Shown: piece after piece, positions 35,730 to 43,908 of the stretch
Layout: every line of letters begins with the position of its first letter
Numbering within the stretch: position 1 is the stretch's first letter
Assembly: GCF_002188635.1 (NCBI RefSeq)
Contig: NZ_NINX01000050.1
Span: 62,001 to 126,000 of the forward strand
DNA: 64,000 bases
Source: Pigmentiphaga sp. NML030171
GTDB lineage: Bacteria > Pseudomonadota > Gammaproteobacteria > Burkholderiales > Burkholderiaceae_B
Reading direction: 5' to 3'
The notes under the pieces: generated by a model
Database searches by the model: none
What the model was told of the DNA's origin: nothing
Seen by the model: only the letters and a program-made list of their open reading frames with translations
Position numbers and translations under genes: made by a program

Positions 35730-36491
35730 ATGGGCAAAGTCTATCTGGTGGGCGCGGGCCCTGGCGCGGCGGACTTGCTGACCGTGCGCGCGGCCCGGTT
35801 GCTGCAGCAGGCCGACGTGGTCTTCCATGACGCGCTGGTGGACGGCGAGGTGCTGGCGCTGGCCCCCCGGGCCCAACTCGTGGCCGTGGGCAAGCGCTGC
35901 GGGCAGTTGTCCACGGTGCAGCAGTTCATCAACCGCCAACTGGTCGATGCCGCCCGCCGGCATGCCTGCGTGGTGCGGCTCAAGGGGGGCGACCCCATGC
36001 TGTTCGGGCGCGCGCAAGAGGAGATCGCCGCCCTGGCCAAGGCGGGCATCGAGGTCGAGGTGGTGCCCGGCATCAGCGCGGCCTTCGGCGCCAGTTCGGC
36101 GCTGGGCCTGTCGCTGACGCGCCGCGGCCTGAGCCGCAGCGTCGTGTTCCTGACGCCCGCCGTGGGCAGCGGCGAGCGTCCCCACGCCTGGGCGGACGCC
36201 GCCCGGGGCGCCGATACCGTGGTGCTGTACATGGCCAGCCGCCAAGCCGAGGCGATCGCCCAGGGGCTGATGGCCACCGGCATGCCGCCGGGACGTCCGG
36301 CGGTGCTGGTCGAGAATGCCAGCCTGCCGGCCCAGCGCGTGCTGCCGACCACGCTGGGGCGCCTGCCCGAGGCCGCGCAGCAGCTGGGCACGGGTCCGGC
36401 GCTCATCATGGTGGGCGAGATCTACGCCGAACTGCTCGAGCAGGCCGCGGGCCGCCTGGAAGCGGAAACGAGGCGGACGGCTGCGGCCTGA
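35730..36491 (+). CDS. cobA: Uroporphyrinogen-III C-methyltransferase
   Basis: This 253-residue SAM-dependent enzyme methylates uroporphyrinogen III to precorrin-2, the branch point to sirohaem and cobalamin. The family motifs are VYLVGAGPGAADLLT at the N-terminus and VRLKGGDPMLFGRAQEE in the middle, and VVPGISAAFGA follows. The CysG oxidase/chelatase part is absent. Clustering with cysI points to a role in making the sirohaem of sulfite reductase. Confidence 0.93.
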   Translation: MGKVYLVGAGPGAADLLTVRAARLLQQADVVFHDALVDGEVLALAPRAQLVAVGKRCGQLSTVQQFINRQLVDAARRHACVVRLKGGDPMLFGRAQEEIAALAKAGIEVEVVPGISAAFGASSALGLSLTRRGLSRSVVFLTPAVGSGERPHAWADAARGADTVVLYMASRQAEAIAQGLMATGMPPGRPAVLVENASLPAQRVLPTTLGRLPEAAQQLGTGPALIMVGEIYAELLEQAAGRLEAETRRTAAA

Positions 36492-36515
36492 CTTCATTTC
36501 TCTTACACTTCGGTC

Positions 36516-37223
36516 ATGTTGATCGAAGACTACGGACTCGCGCTGGGCAAGAGTTTCCTGTTTTCCCTGGCGACACTGCTCCCCATCCTGAATCCCACGG
36601 CGACGGCACCGATATTCCTGTCCCTGACCGAGGGCGCTTCCCCCGGCGTGCGGGAGGTGCTCGCGGCCCGCATCGCCCGCAACGTTCTCCTGCTGCTGTT
36701 CGCGGCGATGCTGATCGGGTCCATCGTGCTCGATTTCTTCGGCATCTCGCTGGCCATCGTCCGCGTGGGCGGGGGGCTGCTGGTGGTCGCGAGCGCCTGG
36801 CGCCTGCTCAACTCCAGCGATGGCGGCGCGGAGCGCTCGGCCCGCCTGGCCGAGGGTTTCACCGTTGAAATGGCCAACCGCCGGGCCTTCTATCCCCTGA
36901 CGTTCCCCATCGCCTGCGGTCCGGGCTCCATCGCCGCGGCCATCACCGTGGGGGCGAGCCTGCACGATCACGCCTCGCTGTTCATCAGCGGCACCCGCAT
37001 CGCCGGCGCGGTGCTGGGGCTGTCGCTGGTGGCGGCATCGGTGCTGCTGTGTTTCCGTTATGCCCAGCAGTTGCTGCGTCTGCTGGGCGATACGGGAACT
37101 GTCGTGTTCCTGCGCTTGTCAGCATTCATTCTGCTTTGCCTCGGGGTCCAGATCGTATGGGATGGGGCCTCCGAACTGCTCCTGAGCGTACTGCGCCAGG
37201 TCCCGCTGCACCCACCTACCTGA
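36516..37223 (+). CDS. MarC family membrane protein
   Basis: This 235-residue protein has six predicted membrane helices and the MarC-family opening FLFSLATLLPILNPTATAP. The second half repeats the pattern with FPIACGPGSIAAAITVG. The transport or other function of the family is not established; an old link to multiple antibiotic resistance was not confirmed. It stands 24 bases after cobA and 21 bases before dsbB on the same strand. Confidence 0.9.
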   Translation: MLIEDYGLALGKSFLFSLATLLPILNPTATAPIFLSLTEGASPGVREVLAARIARNVLLLLFAAMLIGSIVLDFFGISLAIVRVGGGLLVVASAWRLLNSSDGGAERSARLAEGFTVEMANRRAFYPLTFPIACGPGSIAAAITVGASLHDHASLFISGTRIAGAVLGLSLVAASVLLCFRYAQQLLRLLGDTGTVVFLRLSAFILLCLGVQIVWDGASELLLSVLRQVPLHPPT

Positions 37224-37244
37224 GAGCCCTCGCGGCCTTTATCC

Positions 37245-37760
37245 ATGAAAACCGTACTCGTTGATCGCCTGCTCGCATTCGCCGCCATCGCCAGCCTGGG
37301 AGCCGTGGCGGTCGCGCTGGTGTCGCAGCACGTCTTCGACATGCAGCCCTGCGCCTGGTGCGTGCTGCAACGCCTGATCTATCTCGCGATTGCGGTATTC
37401 GCAGTGCTGGGGCTGGTTCTTCGCCGGCTGGCGGCGGCGCAGAAGGCCTGCGCCGGCATCGTGGCGGTGCTGGCGCTGGCCGGCGTCGCCACCGCCATCT
37501 ACCAGCACAACGTGGCGTCCCAGCTGATGAGCTGCGACCAGACCTTCGCCGACCGCTTCATGACGGGCTCGGGCCTGGATGGGGCGCTGCCCGCGGTGTT
37601 CGGCATCTATGCGACCTGCGCCGACGCGGCGGTGGACCTGCTGGGCGTACGATACGAGATATGGAGCGTGCTGCTGTTCGCGGTGCTGGCCGTGGCAGGC
37701 ATTGCCGCCCTGATGCTGCGCCGGCGTCCGCGATCGCTGTTCGCGGGCGGCGCCCAATAG
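37245..37760 (+). CDS. dsbB: Disulfide bond formation protein DsbB
   Basis: This 171-residue inner-membrane protein has four helices and reoxidises periplasmic DsbA by passing electrons to quinone. The first periplasmic loop has the cysteine pair in QPCAWCVLQR. The second loop has the cysteines in MSCDQTF and YATCADAA. The length and topology are normal. The gene lies between marC and a crotonase-family gene. Confidence 0.93.
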   Translation: MKTVLVDRLLAFAAIASLGAVAVALVSQHVFDMQPCAWCVLQRLIYLAIAVFAVLGLVLRRLAAAQKACAGIVAVLALAGVATAIYQHNVASQLMSCDQTFADRFMTGSGLDGALPAVFGIYATCADAAVDLLGVRYEIWSVLLFAVLAVAGIAALMLRRRPRSLFAGGAQ

Positions 37761-37769
37761 GAGTCCGTC

Positions 37770-38906
37770 ATGCAGGCCCGCGCCACGCCTCCGGTCCACT
37801 TCCGTGAAATCTCCGCCGGCGGAGGGCGGCGCCTGGGCGTGGCCACGCTCGATGCGCAGGCCACGCTCAATGCCCTGTCGCTGGAAATGGCCGAAAGCCT
37901 GGCGGCGCAGCTCGATGCCTGGGCCGCCGATCCGGCCATCGCGGTCGTGGTGCTGGAAGGGGAAGGGCGCGCGCTATGCGCCGGCGGCGACCTGCGAAGC
38001 GTGTACCGCGAGATGCTCGAACACCGGGGCGACGGTCCGCCGCGCCGCATCGCCCGTTTCTTCGAGCGCGAATACGGCCTGAACCACGCGATCCATGTCT
38101 ATCCCAAGCCGCTGCTGTGCTGGGGCAACGGCATCGTCATGGGCGGGGGCATGGGCCTGCTGATGGGCGCGAGCCACCGCGTCGTCACGGAAACGTCGCG
38201 CCTGGCCATGCCCGAGATCGTCATCGGCCTGTTTCCCGACGTGGGCATGTCCTGGGCCCTGAACCGCATGCCGGGCAAGTCGGGCCTGTTCCTGGGGCTG
38301 ACCGGCGCGACGCTGCAAGCCGCCGACGCGCTGTTCGCCGGCTGGGCCGACTACCACATCGCCCATGCCCGCAAGCAGCAGGTGCTGGATGCGCTGGCCA
38401 GGCAGGCCTGGGCCGGCGATCGCCGCACCGACGACCTCCTGCTGCACGACGTGCTCGATGCCTGCCACGCCGCCCCGGATCCGGCGGAAGGCCCGTTGCG
38501 GCGCAATCTGGATGCCGTGGCGGCGCTGTGCCGGGCACCGGCGCTGGACGACGTCATCGGCGCCATCCTGCAATACGACGGCGGGGACCCGTGGCTGGAG
38601 GGGGCGCGCGATGCCCTGGCCAAGGGCGCGCCGAGCACCGCGCGGCTGGCCTGGGAACTGCAGCATCGCACGCGCCATATGTCGCTGGCCCAGGTCTTCC
38701 AGCTGGAGTACCAGGTCGCCCTGTGGTGCTGTACCCGCGGCGACTTCCAGGAAGGCATCCGGGCCTTGCTGATCGACAAGGACCGCCGTCCCGCCTGGAA
38801 GGCCACTCATGGGACCGAGGTCGGGGCCGCCTGGGCCGACCGGGCCTTCCGCGACATGGCCGCGGATTTTCCCGTGCCGGCTTCGTTGCGGGCCCTGGCC
38901 GGATAG
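37770..38906 (+). CDS. Crotonase-family protein, 3-hydroxyisobutyryl-CoA hydrolase-like
   Basis: This 378-residue protein belongs to the enoyl-CoA hydratase/isomerase superfamily and looks like the long 3-hydroxyisobutyryl-CoA hydrolase branch. The oxyanion-hole region is GNGIVMGGGMGLLMGASH. The stretch MPEIVIGLFPDVGMSW holds the Glu and Asp typical of the hydrolases, and a C-terminal extension (PVPASLRALAG) is also usual. The hydrolase works in valine breakdown, but no other valine genes are near, so a related CoA ester is possible. An AGGAG ribosome site precedes the ATG, nine bases after dsbB. Confidence 0.83.
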   Translation: MQARATPPVHFREISAGGGRRLGVATLDAQATLNALSLEMAESLAAQLDAWAADPAIAVVVLEGEGRALCAGGDLRSVYREMLEHRGDGPPRRIARFFEREYGLNHAIHVYPKPLLCWGNGIVMGGGMGLLMGASHRVVTETSRLAMPEIVIGLFPDVGMSWALNRMPGKSGLFLGLTGATLQAADALFAGWADYHIAHARKQQVLDALARQAWAGDRRTDDLLLHDVLDACHAAPDPAEGPLRRNLDAVAALCRAPALDDVIGAILQYDGGDPWLEGARDALAKGAPSTARLAWELQHRTRHMSLAQVFQLEYQVALWCCTRGDFQEGIRALLIDKDRRPAWKATHGTEVGAAWADRAFRDMAADFPVPASLRALAG

Positions 38907-38925
38907 CGGCCGCGAGCCTGCCGCC

Positions 38926-39615
38926 GTGTCCCGGTCCGAGCGCCTGTTCGCCTTGCTCCAGGCCCTGCGGCGCCGCAGGCGGCCGGTCAGCGGGCGGCTG
39001 CTGGCCGAGGAGATGGGCGTCAGCCTGCGTACGCTCTATCGCGACATCGCCAGCCTGCAGGCCCAGGGTGCCCAGATCGAGGGCGAGCCCGGCCTGGGCT
39101 ACGTGCTGAAACCGGGTTTCCTGCTGCCCCCCATGATGTTCTCGGAAGAAGAGATCGAGGCTCTGGTGCTGGGGTCGCGATGGGTGGCCCGCCGCACCGA
39201 CGGGCCGCTGGCCTGGGCGGCCCGCAATGCCCTGGCCAAGATCGCCGCCGTCCTGCCCGACGAGCTGCGCCGCGGCCTGGATACGTCCGCGCTGCTGGTG
39301 GGGCCGGCGTTCGCCCAGGAGCGGGTGGACCTGTCCGAGATCCGCCGTGCGATCCGTGCCGAACACAAGCTCGACATCGTCTACCGCGACGGCGACGGCG
39401 CCGCCTCGCATCGCCTCATCTGGCCGTTCGGCCTGGGGTTCTTCGAGCAGTCGCGCGTGGTGCTGGGCTGGTGCGAACTGCGCCAGGATTTCCGCCATTT
39501 CCGGACCGACCGCATCCAGGCCATGACCGCCACGGACCAGCGCTACCCGCGCCGGCGCCAGGCCTTGCTGAAGGCATGGCGCGAGAAAGAGGGCATTCCT
39601 CCACAGGAAGTTTGA
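38926..39615 (+). CDS. HTH/WYL-domain transcriptional regulator (YafY-like)
   Basis: This 229-residue regulator has an N-terminal DeoR-type helix-turn-helix (SGRLLAEEMGVSLRTLYRDI) and a C-terminal WYL domain that senses a small ligand or nucleic acid. The start is taken as GTG 38926 (VSRSERLF), because the frame upstream overlaps the preceding gene and has no family features. A perfect 23-base dyad begins at its stop codon, upstream of a VOC-fold gene, so it probably controls itself and that gene. Confidence 0.83.
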   Translation: MSRSERLFALLQALRRRRRPVSGRLLAEEMGVSLRTLYRDIASLQAQGAQIEGEPGLGYVLKPGFLLPPMMFSEEEIEALVLGSRWVARRTDGPLAWAARNALAKIAAVLPDELRRGLDTSALLVGPAFAQERVDLSEIRRAIRAEHKLDIVYRDGDGAASHRLIWPFGLGFFEQSRVVLGWCELRQDFRHFRTDRIQAMTATDQRYPRRRQALLKAWREKEGIPPQEV

Positions 39616-39637
39616 TGCTGCCAGAAATTGGCAGCAT
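39615..39637. promoter_or_regulatory. Perfect inverted repeat between WYL regulator and VOC gene
   Basis: ATGCTGCCA-GAAAT-TGGCAGCAT has 9-base arms and a 5-base spacer. It starts on the last base of the WYL regulator stop codon and ends 42 bases before the VOC gene. No T-run follows, so it is more likely an operator than a terminator. Confidence 0.65.
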
Positions 39638-39679
39638 GGGTCGCTATCCTGGACACGTCTACCAACCAGGAGCGACTTC

Positions 39680-40054
39680 ATGGACCATCCCAACTTCGTC
39701 ATTCTCTACGTCGACCAACCCGAGGCCAGCGGCCGGTTCTATGCGGACCTGCTGGGCGCCCGCCCGATCGAATCCTCGCCCACCTTCGTGCTGTTCGCGC
39801 TGGATACCGGCCTGATGCTCGGCCTGTGGTCGCGGCACACCGTCGAGCCGCCGCCCGGCGCGCCGGCCGGCGGCAGCGAACTCGTCTTGCGCATGGACAG
39901 CTACGAGGCGGTCGACGCGCGCTGCGCGGACTGGACGGCGCGCGGCATTTCGCTGCTCATGCCTCCCACGACCCTGGAGTTCGGCCGCTCCTTCGTCGCG
40001 CGGGATCCGGACGGGCATCGGTTGCGCGTGTTCGCCCCCGAAGCGGCACGATAG
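39680..40054 (+). CDS. Glyoxalase/VOC superfamily protein
   Basis: This 124-residue protein has the paired beta-alpha-beta-beta-beta fold of the vicinal oxygen chelate family: FVILYVDQPEASGRFYADLLG at the start and RSFVARDPDGHRLRVF at the end. It could bind a metal and act on a small electrophile, or bind an antibiotic. A strong AGGAG site precedes the ATG. The dyad upstream and the WYL regulator suggest inducible expression. It converges on the CocE-like gene with only 4 bases between stop codons. Confidence 0.85.
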   Translation: MDHPNFVILYVDQPEASGRFYADLLGARPIESSPTFVLFALDTGLMLGLWSRHTVEPPPGAPAGGSELVLRMDSYEAVDARCADWTARGISLLMPPTTLEFGRSFVARDPDGHRLRVFAPEAAR

Positions 40055-40058
40055 CCTG

Positions 40059-41777
40059 TCAGTCGCTGGCGGGGATGATGGGCAGCGTCAGATAGGACGC
40101 CTGTTCCGGTCCGCTGTACACGGTGGTACGGCCCTGGAAATCCTCGCCGCCGCGATCCGCGGGGTCGGTATGGGTGAGCCGGCCCTTGATGCCTTCGAAT
40201 TCGAAATCCCTGCCTTGTATCGTCAGGCGCAGGCGGTAGCCGCGCGGGATGACGATGGAGGTGGGCCAGATTTCGAGGTCGAGGGGATAGGCGGTACCGG
40301 GTTCGATCTTCTGGACCTCGTCGTGCGCATGGAAGATCCGGTAAGGCATGGACATCTGTTCGTCGACCTTGCGGTGCGAGGCGCGCAGCCATCCCCGGGT
40401 CAGAGGCGTCGGTTCGTGGGCGCCGTCGAAGACGATTTCCTTGCCGTCGGGATCGAAAAGCCGGAGGACGGCGAAGAGGTCGGCATCCCGGGTGGAGGAG
40501 GACACCCAGATGCGCAGCGGGATGAAGCCGGTGATCTCGGTCGTGGCTTCGAAGGGCGGGGTGGTGAAGTCCAGGTGCTCGTGCTGGGCCTGAAAGCCGG
40601 CGCTGGCGGCTTGGGCGGGAGCGGCGGTATCGAGGGTCGCGTTGCCCGGATGCAGGTAGAACCTGGTCCACCGGGTGCGCGCGAGCGGAAACTCGTGTTC
40701 GGCGCGGCGGATTTCGCCCTCTACGGTCCGGATGGACAGCAGGACGGGCGGGGTCTGGTCCCAGCCGTTGGGCAGGCCTTTCAGGAAGTGATCGAAGAAT
40801 TGTTTTTGCAGCGCGATGTAGCGGGGCAGGTAGAAGCTTTCGTAGTGGGTGCCGATGTGCATCGACAGCCATTTCTGCGTGGAGCCGGCACGCAGGTAGC
40901 CTTCGATGTTGCCGCGCAGGTGGTTGCCGGGGCCTCCCCAGTTGCCGGCGGACAGGACGGGGACGGTGATGCGGGAAAGGTCGGGCGTGCGTTCCTTGTG
41001 CCAGGCGTCGCACAAGCCGTGCCGCGCCATTTCCGCGGGATAGTCGCTGCGGTTGGCGGCCAGCAGGGCTGCGCTCAGCGCGGGGCCGGTCGTGGGCTGG
41101 CCGTCGTCGCGGTCGCGATAGGGGGTATCGCCGTTGCCATGCTGGTTGGACAGCACCTGCTTGGGCCACCATGAGTTCAGGAAGCCGTTGCTGCGGATGC
41201 CGCCATGGTAGCCGTAGTCGCGGTAGTGGTCGGACCGGCCCTCCCAGGGCACGATGGCGGCCAGGTGCCTGGGACGCAGCGCGGCGACACGCCATTGGGT
41301 GGCGGCATAGTACGAGATGCCGATCAGGCCGACCTTGCCGTTGCTCCAGGATTGCGTGCCGGCCCACTCGATGGCGTCGCGGTAGTCCTGGATTTCGCGC
41401 GGCGACATGGGGTCGAGGTAGCCCGGCGACTTGCCGCTGCCGCGCGCGTCGACGTGGATGACGACGTAGCCGTCGGGCACCCACCGCTCGGGGTCCACGG
41501 TTTCCCAGCGCAGGTAGCGGCCAGTGGAGCCGTCCTGGCACAGGCCGGGATGCAGGCGCTGCAGTTTCTCCCATTGCGGCTTGAAGCCGTCGGCGAAGTG
41601 GACGTCCTTGCCGTATACCCCCTGGGCCATGACGACAGGGTAGCGCCCCGGTTCGGCGGGGCGGAAAACGTTCGCCTTCAGGACGATGCCGTCGTCCATC
41701 GGGATCTCGACGTCTTTTTCGAAGACGAGGGCATGGGGGGCGGCTCGATGCCGGGCTGGGGTGTTCGGTTCGGTCAC
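40059..41777 (-). CDS. CocE/NonD-family alpha/beta hydrolase (X-Pro peptidase S15-like)
   Basis: This 572-residue hydrolase has an S15-type alpha/beta domain with the nucleophile Ser in GLIGISYYAA and the RGSGKSPG block before it, and a C-terminal jelly-roll domain (STRDADLFAVLRLFDP). Members cleave esters, amides or X-Pro peptides; cocaine esterase CocE is the best-known member. No signal peptide is seen. The start is GTG 41777 with a GGAG ribosome site; the frame upstream runs through the neighbouring Bug gene. It follows that Bug gene on the same strand (22 bases), so the receptor may deliver its substrate or product. Confidence 0.85.
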   Translation of the reverse strand: MTEPNTPARHRAAPHALVFEKDVEIPMDDGIVLKANVFRPAEPGRYPVVMAQGVYGKDVHFADGFKPQWEKLQRLHPGLCQDGSTGRYLRWETVDPERWVPDGYVVIHVDARGSGKSPGYLDPMSPREIQDYRDAIEWAGTQSWSNGKVGLIGISYYAATQWRVAALRPRHLAAIVPWEGRSDHYRDYGYHGGIRSNGFLNSWWPKQVLSNQHGNGDTPYRDRDDGQPTTGPALSAALLAANRSDYPAEMARHGLCDAWHKERTPDLSRITVPVLSAGNWGGPGNHLRGNIEGYLRAGSTQKWLSMHIGTHYESFYLPRYIALQKQFFDHFLKGLPNGWDQTPPVLLSIRTVEGEIRRAEHEFPLARTRWTRFYLHPGNATLDTAAPAQAASAGFQAQHEHLDFTTPPFEATTEITGFIPLRIWVSSSTRDADLFAVLRLFDPDGKEIVFDGAHEPTPLTRGWLRASHRKVDEQMSMPYRIFHAHDEVQKIEPGTAYPLDLEIWPTSIVIPRGYRLRLTIQGRDFEFEGIKGRLTHTDPADRGGEDFQGRTTVYSGPEQASYLTLPIIPASD

Positions 41778-41799
41778 GATCGGGTCTCCGCTTGTGTGG

Positions 41800-42786
41800 C
41801 TATTGTTTTTCGATCCTGGCGGCTTGCATGATGTCGGTGTAGGTCGCGGTTTCCTTGGCGAGGTAGTTCGCCATGTCCTGGGGCGACCCGCCCGCCACGT
41901 CCAGCCCCATGGAGGCAAGGCGCTCCTTGATCGCGGGCGAGGCCAGCGCGTCGTTGAAGGCGCGGTTCAGCTTGGCCACGATCTCGGGCGGCGTGCCCGC
42001 CGGGGCCAGCGCCCCCTGCCAGCCACCCTGGACTTCATAGCCGGCGACGCCGGCTTCCTCCATCGTCGGCACGTCGGGCAATTGCGGGAAACGCGTCGAG
42101 CCGGTCACGGCGATCGCGCGCAGCGTTCCGCTCTTGACCTGTTCGATCGCCGAGACCGGGTTGAGGAAGGCCAGCTTCACTTCGCCGGACATGACCGCAT
42201 TCATGGCGGGGGCGGCGCCCTTGTAGGGGACGTGTACCAGGTGGGTGCCCGCCTTGTAGTTGAAGTACTCGGCGACCAGGTGCATGGTGTTGCCGATGCC
42301 GGCCGAGCCGTAGGGGATGTTGGAGTTGGCCGGCTTGGCGAGCTTGACCAGGTCCTGCACGGTCTTGACCGGCAGGGAGGGCGTGACCACGAGTACCTGG
42401 CCGCGCGTCGATCCCACCAGCACGACGGGGACGAAATCCTTGGCGGTGTCGTAGGGCAGGGACTTGTACAGCAGGGGATTGATGACGTGCGAGCCGGTCG
42501 TGTAGAGCAGGGTATAGCCGTCGGCCGGCGCCTTGGCCACGAGCTCCGACGCGATGATGGAGTTGGCTCCCGCGCGGTTCTCCACGATGACCGCCTGCTT
42601 GAGCCGCTTGCCCATTTCCTGGGCCAGGATGCGCGACACGGTGTCGGGGTTGCCGCCGGGCGAAAAGGGCAGGATCAGCTTGATGGGACGGTCGGGAAAC
42701 GTGTCGCCGCCGGCGGCGGGCGCGGCGATGGTCAGGGCTGCGAGGCAGGCTGTGGAAAGCCCAGCCAGAAAAACCGGGTTCTTCAT
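41800..42786 (-). CDS. Bug/TctC-family periplasmic solute receptor
   Basis: This 328-residue receptor has a signal peptide (MKNPVFLAGLSTACLAALTIAAP) and FPDRPIKLILPFSPGG. The start at 42786 follows GAGGAGGAAC; an earlier frame start lacks one. It is divergent from the hydroxycinnamoyl-CoA lyase-like operon across a 258-base region that holds the CCTTATATAAAGT motif and several TCGATAAA-type sequences. It is cotranscribed with the CocE-like hydrolase. The ligand is unknown. Confidence 0.86.
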   Translation of the reverse strand: MKNPVFLAGLSTACLAALTIAAPAAGGDTFPDRPIKLILPFSPGGNPDTVSRILAQEMGKRLKQAVIVENRAGANSIIASELVAKAPADGYTLLYTTGSHVINPLLYKSLPYDTAKDFVPVVLVGSTRGQVLVVTPSLPVKTVQDLVKLAKPANSNIPYGSAGIGNTMHLVAEYFNYKAGTHLVHVPYKGAAPAMNAVMSGEVKLAFLNPVSAIEQVKSGTLRAIAVTGSTRFPQLPDVPTMEEAGVAGYEVQGGWQGALAPAGTPPEIVAKLNRAFNDALASPAIKERLASMGLDVAGGSPQDMANYLAKETATYTDIMQAARIEKQ

Positions 42787-42976
42787 GATGTGTTCCTCCT
42801 CCATGGCGGTATTCCCGACGGGATCGGGACGCGCCTCTTGTCGTTGTCGTTCAGGCGGTCTGGAAAAAAAATCGATAAAACTCTGAATGAAAATTTTTGT
42901 CGATAAAATTATATGGATAAAAACAATATCGACGATCAAGGAAAACCCCGAGCCATCGCCGGATAAAAGAATGTTT

Positions 42977-43003
42977 CCTTATATAAAGTAATCTTATATA
43001 ATG
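42977..43003 (+). promoter_or_regulatory. Tandem CTTATATAA operator/promoter of the CoA-catabolic operon
   Basis: Two copies of CTTATATAA start at 42978 and 42993, 15 bases apart; the second contains a good -10 box TATAAT at 42997. The 13-mer CCTTATATAAAGT at 42977 recurs once, inverted, at 55231 in the TetR/hydrolase divergent region. It is a likely TetR operator that overlaps the promoter. Confidence 0.6.
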
Positions 43004-43044
43004 ACTCGTACGCAATTCATCCGGCATCCACGAGGAGACAAGCC

Positions 43045-43887
43045 ATGAGCACCAGCCAGACCGCCGCCCAGTCCAACGACCAATCGCCCGTACTCGTCGA
43101 TTTCGAAGACGGCATCGCATGGGTCACCTTGAACCGGCCCACGAAACGCAACGCCATCAACCCGGGCATCGTCTACAACATGGTCCGGGTGCTGGAGGAA
43201 CTCGAGGCGGACGACCGCTGCAAGGTCCTGGTGCTGACCGGCGCGGGCGACGCGTTCTCGGCCGGCATGGACCTGCGCGAATACTTCCGCGGCACGGACA
43301 ACGATCCCAAGGAACGCATCAAGCTGTATCGCGCCAACGCCCAGTGGCAATGGCGCCAGTTGCGCTTCTACGCCAAGCCCACCATCGCCATGGTCAACGG
43401 CTGGTGCTTCGGCGGCGCCTTCACGCCGCTGGTGTCCTGCGACCTGGCGATCGCCGCCGAGGAAGCGCAGTTCGGGCTCTCCGAGATCAACTGGGGCATC
43501 ATCCCGGCCGGCGTCGTCAGCCGCGCGGTGGCCTCGCTGGTGCGCGAACGCGAAGCCATGTACTACGTGATGACGGGCGAAACCTTCGACGGCCGCCGCG
43601 CCGCGGATATCGGCCTGGTCAACGAGGCCGTGCCGCGCGAGCGCCTGCGCGAGCGGACCCGTCAACTGGCCAAGGTCCTGATGGAAAAGAACCCCACCGT
43701 GCTGCGCACGGCCAAGATCGCCCATCGCATGGCGGCCGAAATGAGCTGGGAGCAGGCGACCGATTACCTGATGGCCAAGGTCGACCAGTCCACCTTCCAC
43801 GATCCCGAGCGCGGCCGCGACAATGCCATGAAGCAATTCCTGGACGAGAAGTCGTTCAAGCCCGGCCTCGGCGCGTATCAGCGCTAA
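43045..43887 (+). CDS. Hydroxycinnamoyl-CoA hydratase/lyase homologue (crotonase family)
   Basis: This 280-residue protein resembles the hydroxycinnamoyl-CoA hydratase-lyase (HCHL) of Pseudomonas fluorescens along its length. HCHL hydrates and then cleaves feruloyl-CoA or 4-coumaroyl-CoA to an aromatic aldehyde and acetyl-CoA. Shared blocks include AMVNGWCFGGAF, FGLSEINWGI and GMKQFLDxKSxKPGLxAY-like C-terminus. Tyr80 and Glu147 match the HCHL residues Y75 and E143, but Tyr239 is replaced by Met243 in DYLMAK. The phenol-binding tyrosine is thus missing, so the substrate may be a different arylpropenoyl-CoA. It heads an operon of CoA ligase, acyl-CoA dehydrogenase and molybdenum hydroxylase genes. 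Confidence 0.8.
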   Translation: MSTSQTAAQSNDQSPVLVDFEDGIAWVTLNRPTKRNAINPGIVYNMVRVLEELEADDRCKVLVLTGAGDAFSAGMDLREYFRGTDNDPKERIKLYRANAQWQWRQLRFYAKPTIAMVNGWCFGGAFTPLVSCDLAIAAEEAQFGLSEINWGIIPAGVVSRAVASLVREREAMYYVMTGETFDGRRAADIGLVNEAVPRERLRERTRQLAKVLMEKNPTVLRTAKIAHRMAAEMSWEQATDYLMAKVDQSTFHDPERGRDNAMKQFLDEKSFKPGLGAYQR

Positions 43888-43908
43888 GACGGCACGAAGG
43901 GGTATCGC

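Noticed and set aside
41778-41918. Extension of the CocE-like frame to 41918
   Set aside because: It would overlap the end of the upstream Bug gene, and the GTG at 41777 has a GGAG ribosome site right before the conserved domain.
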